37,664 nucleotides of DNA, from assembly GCA_017480185.1 (NCBI GenBank), contig JAFVBC010000022.1, positions 1 through 37,664 on the forward strand, in the 5' to 3' direction. How positions within the stretch are numbered: position 1 is the stretch's first letter; the number at the start of each line of letters is the position of its first letter. A model generated the notes under the pieces. The model did not search any database. It saw only the letters and a program-made list of their open reading frames with translations, and was not told the origin of the DNA. The translations under genes were made by a program, and so were the position numbers. The stretch is from Bacteroidales bacterium. GTDB lineage: Bacteria > Bacteroidota > Bacteroidia > Bacteroidales > P3. Below are positions 1-6,054 of this stretch, one piece after another.

Positions 1-44
1 GACTGAAGAACGACTGAAGAACAACTGAAGAACGGCCTAACAAG
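1..44. repeat. 11-nt phased palindromic repeat, copy 1 (cut by window edge)
   Basis: Three consecutive 11-nt units: GACTGAAGAAC (1-11), the same again (12-22), AACTGAAGAAC (23-33). Then GGCC and a diverged 11-nt unit to 44. This matches the right half of the complete copies at 9026, 21654 and 37430; the left half would lie outside the window. It sits downstream of the M49 peptidase gene, beyond that gene's terminator. Confidence 0.85.
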
Positions 45-96
45 CACCCAAGATGATCGCTCTTTTGCGTTGGGGTGATGTGGCAGATGTCTGGGT

Positions 97-133
97 AAAA
101 AAGCGGGGCGGCGGATGCAATCCGCCGCCCCGC
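97..133 (-). terminator. Rho-independent terminator of the M49 peptidase gene
   Basis: A perfect 14-bp GC-rich stem (103-116 with 120-133, 3-nt loop) is followed on the minus strand by six U residues (A run at 97-102 on the plus strand). It lies about 55 nt after the stop codon of the peptidase gene, in the right orientation to end its transcript. Confidence 0.85.
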
Positions 134-188
134 ACGGGTTTTGATGTTTAGTAACTATTCACATTCTGCGAAAAAGAGGTAGCCGAGG

Positions 189-1826
189 TTACAGCCCGAG
201 CACTGCTACGCCTTGGTTATAGCGTATGTCGCGTGGGATGTTGGCATCGCGAATGGCATCAAGGTCTTTCTGAAGGTCGGGGCGCACTTTGCCGTTTTCG
301 GCGGCATACTTGGTTGCAAAATCGATGTCGCCATCGCCTTCTACCTTGATTATCAGGGCTGCCCAACCACACATAGCCTCTTTGGCCTTGTCGTAGTCAA
401 TGACATATTTGCCCTCTGTGTCGCGACTGAACACGCCATGGTCTTGGAAATAGTTGTAGCACATCATGTTGGCCACGCCGTGAGCCTCGGTGGCTCCAAA
501 GCGCACGCTGCGCAACAGTCCGGCTATGAATGTGGTGATGTTTTGCTCAACGGTGCAGTCTGTGATAAGTCCGCGCTCGATGAGTTGCTGTGTGAGGAAT
601 AGTCCGCACACGTCGGCTTTGGCCTCTTCCCATGCGCTGTATTGTGCGCCGAGGGCTTTACGGCAGGGTATGTGGCTGGTGATGGTGTTTTTGATGCCCA
701 GTCCGTGTGCCACCTCGTGGTAGCAGGTGTTGCCAAAGAAAGCTGGGAATGTGATGTTGTTGCGTTGCTCGGGGCAAATCATGAGGTCGGCAATGGGGAT
801 GAGAATTTTGTCGTATTTGGCCTTCATGGCGTTTTTCAACTGCAAGCGGCGACTGCCTTTGGCCAGTTGCACACGCTCGTCGTTGGGCAAGTTGATGGCT
901 ATGGTCTTGCTGGCAGCATTACAGTCGCCAGCATAGTAAATCACGTCGTAGACGTTAAGGTCGCATTCGGTGCCAGGAGTCTCTTGTTTGTATTTGTCTT
1001 CGCAGGGCAAAAGTTTTTGCATTTCGGGTAGCAGACTGACAAATTGTGCCAAGCGGTTGCTCCACTCTTCGTCTTTTACCAGCACAAAGGCCTCGTGCGA
1101 GCACTTAAGTCCGTTGAGCTGATCGTCGTAGTTCTCGATGGGACCAACGACGAAGTCCAGTCGGCTGTCTTTCATATCCATCCACACCATGTCGCTCTCG
1201 AAGTAGTCGTCGGTGCGTAGGGCTTGACGACGGGCGGTGAGGTAGGCTTTCATGCCAGGATTGTCGGCCAGGCCAATGGCTTTTTCAAGCAGCGAGTCGA
1301 CTTTCTGCAGTTCGGTGGCGTAGGCCTCGTGATAGGGCAGTTCTATGAGTTTGCCCTCAGCATTGCGACGAATGACGCTGTATTGGTTCATTTTCTGTTG
1401 GTCGTCAAGTGTGGCATACTCCTCGGGAGTCATGTCTGTGGGGTAGAAATTTGCCCCGGCTGGACGCTCGCCATAACCACCAATAAAGGGGCGTTCGGCA
1501 TCCAGACGATCCCATGCACCATAGTGGATCTCGGCAAAAGCACGCACGGCGGGGTCGGTGATGGTGTCGAGGCTGCGACGGTTCTCGTTGCCAAAATACT
1601 CGTCCCAGTAAATGTCGTCCATCACTTCTCCGATTTCGATAAACAATTTGACAAGCTGTTTCTCGTTGTCCGTCAGGTTGTTCACAAGGTCGGATGTGAG
1701 TGTAAACTCGGCATACTCGGCCACTTTCTTCTCAATTTCGCTTTCGGGATGTGTCGTTTGGTTGCCTTTGCACCCAACGGCGGCAAGGGTTGTGATTGCC
1801 ATGATGCAGATGATTAACTTTTTCAT
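189..1826 (-). CDS. M49-family-like zinc peptidase lipoprotein
   Basis: 545 residues, probably a metallopeptidase held in the cell envelope. A lipobox ends at Cys19 (LAAVGC), so the mature protein should be lipid-anchored. The zinc site is visible: HEVAHGLG gives His370, Glu371 and His374, and WEEAKAD about 26 residues later supplies the third ligand, probably Glu401. This HExxH...EExKAD pairing fits peptidase family M49 (dipeptidyl peptidase III). However, DPP III has a six-residue HEXXGH, whereas here it is a five-residue HEXXH followed by GLG, as I recall from the M49-like C-terminal domain of plant NUDT3 proteins. It is also shorter than DPP III (about 700 residues). It is monocistronic, with its own -7 box and terminator. 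Substrate unknown; peptidase activity is inferred from motifs only. Confidence 0.75.
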   Translation of the reverse strand: MKKLIICIMAITTLAAVGCKGNQTTHPESEIEKKVAEYAEFTLTSDLVNNLTDNEKQLVKLFIEIGEVMDDIYWDEYFGNENRRSLDTITDPAVRAFAEIHYGAWDRLDAERPFIGGYGERPAGANFYPTDMTPEEYATLDDQQKMNQYSVIRRNAEGKLIELPYHEAYATELQKVDSLLEKAIGLADNPGMKAYLTARRQALRTDDYFESDMVWMDMKDSRLDFVVGPIENYDDQLNGLKCSHEAFVLVKDEEWSNRLAQFVSLLPEMQKLLPCEDKYKQETPGTECDLNVYDVIYYAGDCNAASKTIAINLPNDERVQLAKGSRRLQLKNAMKAKYDKILIPIADLMICPEQRNNITFPAFFGNTCYHEVAHGLGIKNTITSHIPCRKALGAQYSAWEEAKADVCGLFLTQQLIERGLITDCTVEQNITTFIAGLLRSVRFGATEAHGVANMMCYNYFQDHGVFSRDTEGKYVIDYDKAKEAMCGWAALIIKVEGDGDIDFATKYAAENGKVRPDLQKDLDAIRDANIPRDIRYNQGVAVLGL

Positions 1827-1871
1827 TATAAGAATGGTTTAAGAATTATTGTTCTGTGCTTCAAAGTGGTG

Positions 1872-1879
1872 CAAAGGTA
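1872..1879 (-). promoter_or_regulatory. Bacteroidota -7 box of the M49 peptidase gene
   Basis: Reads TACCTTTG on the minus strand, matching TAnnTTTG, about 45 nt before the start codon at 1826. No good -33 TTTG is visible. It lies back to back with the tRNA-Ser promoter. Confidence 0.6.
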
Positions 1880-1885
1880 CATTTT

Positions 1886-1916
1886 TTTGTCATTTCGCAT
1901 AAAAGGCGTATCTTTG
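1886..1916 (+). promoter_or_regulatory. Promoter of tRNA-Ser
   Basis: TTTG at 1886-1889 (-33) and TATCTTTG at 1909-1916 (-7), separated by 19 nt, match the Bacteroidota primary sigma consensus well. The tRNA starts at 1960, so a short 5' leader of about 40 nt would be removed by processing. Confidence 0.8.
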
Positions 1917-1959
1917 CACGGTTTTTGAGGCAGTGGCAAGGCCGTCTGCTTTAGATTAA

Positions 1960-2047
1960 GGAAAGGTGCTCGAGTGGTTGAAGAGGCCCGCCTGGAAAGC
2001 GAGTAAGCGTTAACAGCGCTTCAGGGGTTCGAATCCCCTCCTTTCCG
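1960..2047 (+). tRNA. tRNA-Ser (anticodon GGA)
   Basis: 88 nt, class II with a long variable arm. The acceptor stem pairs GGAAAGG with CCTTTCC and the discriminator base is G. Anticodon GGA is at 1994-1996, reading UCC and UCU. The variable arm pairs AAGCG with CGCTT. The T arm is AGGGG / TTCGAAT / CCCCT. The 3' CCA is not encoded (GCCC follows), so it must be added. The anticodon stem has one C-A mismatch (1988 with 2002), which is unusual but not disabling. Confidence 0.95.
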
Positions 2048-2058
2048 CCCCTGTAAGG

Positions 2059-2098
2059 AGCGAGTAGAGCCGCCAAATGTTTGGCGGCTCTACTCGCT
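2059..2098. terminator. Long hairpin between convergent tRNA-Ser and kamC
   Basis: A perfect 19-bp inverted repeat (2059-2077 with 2080-2098) with a 2-nt loop sits 11 nt after the tRNA and 14 nt before the kamC stop. It probably ends transcription in both directions, though neither side has a long U tract. Confidence 0.7.
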
Positions 2099-2112
2099 TT
2101 AGGTGTGAACGA

Positions 2113-3501
2113 TTAGTCGTCGAGATGTTTTTGGGCTGCTTCGAGCAGTCTGCTGTCGGTGCCCAACAACGAGGCAATGCGCAGGGCTTCGTGGGGCGCA
2201 TCGTCGGCTGTGTCGTCGACGAGCGAGTAGTCGATGAAACGACTTATGTTTTGCGGCGATACTGGCTCGGTAAGCATGTCTTCGATAAACCCTTTCACCC
2301 TCAGTCGGCGGCACCCGTTGCCGATGCCACTATAATGGGTGGTAACCACTGCAAAGCTGTTGGCCTCGCTCAATGTCTCGGCAATGGCCTGCACTATGGC
2401 GCGCCCTTCAACGGGGTTGGTGGTTCGGGCGGGTTCGTCAATTACTATCAGCATGCGCTTTTCGCGACTCTGTTTCACTATGTCGCTTATCTTGATAATC
2501 TCTGCTGCAAACGATGAAAGACCGTTCATCTCGTTCTGGTCGTCGCCAATGCTCCGCACCACACACTCTACGGCTACGATGGTGGCTTGCTCGGCAGGTA
2601 CAAACCATCCGCATTGTGCCATAAGTTGCGCGCTGGCAAGTGTTTTGAGTAGCACCGTTTTGCCCGCCATGTTGGCACCGGTGATGAGCGTAACGCTACG
2701 GTCAATGCTCACACTGACAGGTTGATAGCGCAACGATGCCTGCTCGTTGTGATGCTTGAGACGAGGATAAAACAGGGATTTGTACTCGACATGGTTGCCC
2801 AATGTTGGACGCACCAAATGCCATTGCTGTGATAGTTCGGCTTTTGCTATCAGAAAATCGGCGTAGGCAAGTTGTTGTAAGGCATCGGATAGCATTGTGC
2901 AATGAGCGAAGAGGGTGTCGGTGAGGCGCTTACACACCTCTTGCCGAATGCTGTTTTGTTGGTCAATGAGTTCTCCAATGCGCACTGGATCGTTGCCTGA
3001 TGTTTGCAAGGCAAGCAGTTCGCGTCGCAACGAAGGTAGCCGTGGGTCGTAGGTGTCGTATATGTAGAATGCGGCGATGCCTGTCTTGTCGGGGTCGAGA
3101 AGTTCGAATACGGGTTTGGTGTCGGGTAGGGTGATGATGTCGGAAATGCCCATTGGGGCTGTGGCTTGTGTGGCCTGTATGGCAAGATGCGACAGTAGTT
3201 TTACCTCGAAAAGGTCTACTTCGGAAAGCACGGTGTGGTTGGATAGCAGGGCGAGTGTCCCCTGACAATCGTGTAGTTGCATCAGGCAATGGCGCAAATC
3301 AACGAGCGGTTGCCGCAGGGTGTCGTCGGTTAGAGCCTTTTGCATGCGTGTCATCCTGTCCCATTCGGCTTCAATGGCACGGTTGTCGGTCATGAATGGG
3401 GTGTCGAGCATCAGTCGCCGCCCTGCCGACGACATGAGGTTCATGCTGTCGGTCACGTATTTTAATCCAGCGTCCTGCTTAATTATTTCCTTTATTTCCA
3501 T
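2113..3501 (-). CDS. kamC: MutS-like ATPase, lysine 5,6-aminomutase reactivase KamC
   Basis: 462 residues with only the C-terminal ATPase part of a MutS protein and no mismatch-binding domain. The MutS P-loop is GANMAGKT (about residue 272-279), and the Walker B and signature region is DEPARTTNPVEG (about 353-364). A small MutS-like protein paired with the gene just upstream (3 nt gap, kamB) matches the KamB-KamC pair found in lysine-fermentation gene clusters. There they are thought to reactivate the adenosylcobalamin-dependent lysine 5,6-aminomutase by ejecting damaged cofactor. The mutase genes (kamD, kamE) are not in this window, so the assignment rests on the pairing and the sequence. 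The alternative is a DNA-processing MutS paralogue, less likely given the partner. Confidence 0.65.
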   Translation of the reverse strand: MEIKEIIKQDAGLKYVTDSMNLMSSAGRRLMLDTPFMTDNRAIEAEWDRMTRMQKALTDDTLRQPLVDLRHCLMQLHDCQGTLALLSNHTVLSEVDLFEVKLLSHLAIQATQATAPMGISDIITLPDTKPVFELLDPDKTGIAAFYIYDTYDPRLPSLRRELLALQTSGNDPVRIGELIDQQNSIRQEVCKRLTDTLFAHCTMLSDALQQLAYADFLIAKAELSQQWHLVRPTLGNHVEYKSLFYPRLKHHNEQASLRYQPVSVSIDRSVTLITGANMAGKTVLLKTLASAQLMAQCGWFVPAEQATIVAVECVVRSIGDDQNEMNGLSSFAAEIIKISDIVKQSREKRMLIVIDEPARTTNPVEGRAIVQAIAETLSEANSFAVVTTHYSGIGNGCRRLRVKGFIEDMLTEPVSPQNISRFIDYSLVDDTADDAPHEALRIASLLGTDSRLLEAAQKHLDD

Positions 3502-3504
3502 GGG

Positions 3505-4515
3505 CTAATTGTGCTTAATACGCATCACGTCGTAGACCGGTATGCCCAGTGCTTCGCTTAATGCTGCGCAGGTGCTGTCAGAGTCGAGTTTAAATCCTTG
3601 TGGAGAGGTGGGATTGAGGGTTACGGCAACGAGGGTTGAGCGTTGTAAAACTTGTATGCTGTGGCCGTGTCGACAATAGTCGGCATACACTTCTGGGGTG
3701 ATGAAAAGCTTGGTAAAGTCGCGTACAACGAGGGTTAAGGGATTGTGGTGGGGTGTGATAAGACGCAGTAAACGGTCGGTTACTGCACCAGAAACAAATA
3801 CTCGGTTGCCAAATTGGGTTAGTGCAGATACGTCGTTACCGAGCAGAAAAACCGACGAAATACCCAAGTCGTGTGGCTGGTTGTCGGCATCAATGCCCCA
3901 CATTCCGCCCTCAATATCGGCCAATAAAGTCTTTAGTTGAGTATCTACCTCGGTCAGAGATATGAGGTTGTGTTGGAATTTGGTTTTCGCAATGAGTTGT
4001 TTGATGTTTGCCGACACCGCTGCTCCTGTGGCAAGGATCATGGCTTGCGTAATGGTGGGTGATGCTAAACTGAGGCGCGACAAGGCCCCATCAACGATGG
4101 AAACACTGCATCCCAACGATGAAAGTTGATGGATTTGCTTTTTTAGCAACCCAGTTGTTGACGCTCCAGACAGGAGCACCTTGCCTGGAATGAGCACTTT
4201 GGCTGTTACTAAAACACCAAGAGCTGTGCGACGGTCGCTGACATCCTCTATGATTGATTCGGCTTGACGCACTGCATAGTGCTTTTCTGACGTGATGAAA
4301 TGAGAGCCCTGGTAAAGAGTGATTTCGGGTTTGGCAGTGGCAAATACACTGTCAACTTGCTCGCCATCAACCCCAATAGATGTAACCCCTACGTGTATAC
4401 CCTCTTCGTTGAGCCGACGCAACACGTAGTTGAGGCATACGGTCTTACCTGTATTTTTGTCTAATCCGACGATTGACAGGCTTTTATACTTGGCTATTTG
4501 GCTTATAAATGGCAT
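3505..4515 (-). CDS. kamB: Lysine 5,6-aminomutase reactivase subunit KamB
   Basis: 336 residues, first gene of a two-gene operon with kamC. A variant P-loop, GLDKNTGKT (residues 17-25), has one more residue before GKT than a classical Walker A. The following stretch resembles MobB or dethiobiotin-synthetase-like P-loop proteins. No signal peptide or membrane segment, so cytosolic. In lysine fermenters this family accompanies the MutS-like KamC and is proposed to be the second subunit of the aminomutase reactivating factor. It is transcribed away from ptb, whose product acts at the butyrate end of the same fermentation, which supports the assignment. Function is inferred from family and context. 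Confidence 0.6.
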   Translation of the reverse strand: MPFISQIAKYKSLSIVGLDKNTGKTVCLNYVLRRLNEEGIHVGVTSIGVDGEQVDSVFATAKPEITLYQGSHFITSEKHYAVRQAESIIEDVSDRRTALGVLVTAKVLIPGKVLLSGASTTGLLKKQIHQLSSLGCSVSIVDGALSRLSLASPTITQAMILATGAAVSANIKQLIAKTKFQHNLISLTEVDTQLKTLLADIEGGMWGIDADNQPHDLGISSVFLLGNDVSALTQFGNRVFVSGAVTDRLLRLITPHHNPLTLVVRDFTKLFITPEVYADYCRHGHSIQVLQRSTLVAVTLNPTSPQGFKLDSDSTCAALSEALGIPVYDVMRIKHN

Positions 4516-4526
4516 TTCTTTAGTGG

Positions 4527-4534
4527 CAAAATTA
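4527..4534 (-). promoter_or_regulatory. Possible -7 box of kamB-kamC
   Basis: Reads TAATTTTG on the minus strand, fitting TAnnTTTG, but it is only 12 nt before the kamB start codon, which would make the mRNA nearly leaderless. No -33 element is seen. Confidence 0.35.
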
Positions 4535-4624
4535 GCAAAAACGGCCGATAGTGTTCTGTCCGTGATTCAAACATGGTTCATAATATGTGAAAAAAACATG
4601 CTGTCGTTGGGTTGAATAAAAGAG

Positions 4625-4632
4625 TATATTTG
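4625..4632 (+). promoter_or_regulatory. -7 box of ptb
   Basis: TATATTTG fits the Bacteroidota TAnnTTTG box and lies about 50 nt before the ptb start codon at 4681. A properly spaced -33 TTTG is not visible. Confidence 0.6.
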
Positions 4633-4680
4633 CAGGGTGAACAACGATATTTCTAATAATACAAATTACTATAAATCAAT

Positions 4681-5589
4681 ATGATTACAAAACTTGAAGA
4701 CCTGCTTGAACAGGTAAAGACAAAAGGAAAAAAACGTTTGGTGGCTGCATACGCCAATGACTCGCACACCATCGGGGCTGTCAGCGCCGCTATTGACCGT
4801 GGCATTGTGGATGCAACCCTTGTGGGCGACCGTGAGACCATACAACGTGTGTGCGCCGAAGAGGGGATAGACATCAATAAATTCAACATAGTTCAGGAGG
4901 CTGATGAGACTAAGGCAGGCGTTAAAGCAGTGGAACTTATCAATAATGGCGAGGGTGATGTGCTGATGAAGGGACTGTTGAGCACCGATAAATACATGCG
5001 TGCTATTCTGAATAAGGAGAAAGGTTTGATGCCTGGCAAGAAGACCGATATGCTTACACATATGGCTGTGTTCCAAATTCCGGCCTATCATAAACTGTTA
5101 GTCTGCTCGGATGTGGCCATTATACCTGACCCCGACTTTAAGCAAAAACAGTCTATTATGAATTACCTAATCTCGGTAGCAAAGAGCCTTAATATAGAGA
5201 AACCCAAAGTGGCTGTCCTTGCTGCTACCGAGCAGGTAAGTATTGGAATGCGTGCTTGTGCCGAGGGTGCATGGTTGGCAATGATGAGTCAAAGGGGTAT
5301 GATAAAGGGAGCTATCGTGGATGGCCCACTATCGCTTGATTGTGCCATTGATCGAGAGAGTGCAAAAACAAAGAAATGCACAGGCGAAGTGGCTGGAGAT
5401 GCAGATTGCTTGTTGTTCCCCAATATCGAGAGTGGTAACATCTTCTACAAGGCTTGCACAAAGTTTGCAGGTGCCGAGTTGGCATGTATGGTGATGGGAG
5501 CTCGTGTGCCGTGCATCCTCACCAGCCGTGGCGACAGCATGAATACAAAACTATACAGCATAGCTCTGGCAGCTTTGCAGTGCAAATGA
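4681..5589 (+). CDS. ptb: Phosphate butyryltransferase
   Basis: 302 residues, full length for the family. Converts butyryl-CoA and phosphate to butyryl-phosphate and CoA in the cytosol. Butyrate kinase then makes ATP and butyrate. Typical phosphate acetyl/butyryltransferase stretches are present: GDVLMKGLLSTD (about residue 100) in the middle and GAIVDGPLSLDCAID near 220. Phosphate acetyltransferase is possible, but the length and motifs fit the Ptb branch better. No butyrate kinase gene follows: a strong terminator comes after the stop, then a PAS protein. The divergent neighbours are the lysine aminomutase reactivase genes, so a role in lysine-to-butyrate fermentation is likely. Confidence 0.85.
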   Translation: MITKLEDLLEQVKTKGKKRLVAAYANDSHTIGAVSAAIDRGIVDATLVGDRETIQRVCAEEGIDINKFNIVQEADETKAGVKAVELINNGEGDVLMKGLLSTDKYMRAILNKEKGLMPGKKTDMLTHMAVFQIPAYHKLLVCSDVAIIPDPDFKQKQSIMNYLISVAKSLNIEKPKVAVLAATEQVSIGMRACAEGAWLAMMSQRGMIKGAIVDGPLSLDCAIDRESAKTKKCTGEVAGDADCLLFPNIESGNIFYKACTKFAGAELACMVMGARVPCILTSRGDSMNTKLYSIALAALQCK

Positions 5590-5615
5590 CACGCTAAATA
5601 ACATGTTTTTTTAGA

Positions 5616-5678
5616 GGGGAAGAGACGTTCGGGCTGGGGTTGTTGACAACCAAGCCTGTGGGTCTCTTCCCCCTTTTT
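5616..5678 (+). terminator. Rho-independent terminator after ptb
   Basis: An outer 11-bp stem pairs GGGGAAGAGAC (5616-5626) with GTCTCTTCCCC (5662-5672), followed by CTTTTT. An inner hairpin (GGTTG with CAACC) fills the loop. It lies about 27 nt after the ptb stop and should separate ptb from the downstream PAS and receptor genes, or attenuate read-through. Confidence 0.8.
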
Positions 5679-5701
5679 AGTTCTTAATCAAAAGTAAAGA
5701 T

Positions 5702-6052
5702 ATGGATCAGTGGTTTGAAAGTCTGAAAACAATGGCTGTAACGGTGTGCGATGCAGAAGGAAATGTGCTCGACATGAACCAGCGTTCGGCCGATGTGAAC
5801 AGCCATGGTCAGAAGATAATAGGTAGCAACCTTATGAACTGCCATCCCGAACCAGCACGCACCAAGCTGCAGGGCATGCTTGAACGTCATGAGTTGAATG
5901 CTTACACGATAGAAAAAAATGGCGTGAAAAAGCTGATTTATCAAGTGCCGTGGTGGCAGGAAGATGGCTCTTTTGGTGGTTTGGTTGAGTTTTCCGTCGA
6001 AATTCCTTTCGAAATGCCTCACTACGTCAGGCAACCAAAAACCAGTGATTAG
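5702..6052 (+). CDS. Stand-alone PAS domain protein
   Basis: 116 residues that are essentially one PAS fold. The N-terminal part (AVTVCDAEGNVLDMNQRSAD, about 12-31) is the usual PAS core strand and helix; IGSNLMNCHPEP (about 40-51) and the C-terminal strands ending near GGLVEFSVEIP complete it. No kinase, cyclase, helix-turn-helix or membrane segment is attached, so it probably senses a small ligand or redox state and acts through a partner. This PAS type resembles the one found in DUF438-like proteins. It begins after the ptb terminator and ends 2 nt before the TonB-dependent receptor start, so it is likely co-transcribed with the receptor. Ligand and partner unknown. Confidence 0.7.
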   Translation: MDQWFESLKTMAVTVCDAEGNVLDMNQRSADVNSHGQKIIGSNLMNCHPEPARTKLQGMLERHELNAYTIEKNGVKKLIYQVPWWQEDGSFGGLVEFSVEIPFEMPHYVRQPKTSD

Positions 6053-6054
6053 CG

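Noticed and set aside
1224..1817. 197-residue plus-strand frame inside the M49 peptidase gene
   Set aside because: Shadow of a gene with a lipobox and zinc motifs; no domain similarity seen.
1960..2098. tRNA-Ser as an integration site of a mobile element
   Set aside because: No integrase, no direct repeat of the tRNA 3' end and no phage or ICE genes were found nearby.
2113..3501. DNA mismatch repair MutS or MutS2
   Set aside because: Only the ATPase region is MutS-like, mismatch-binding and Smr domains are missing, and the gene is paired with kamB.
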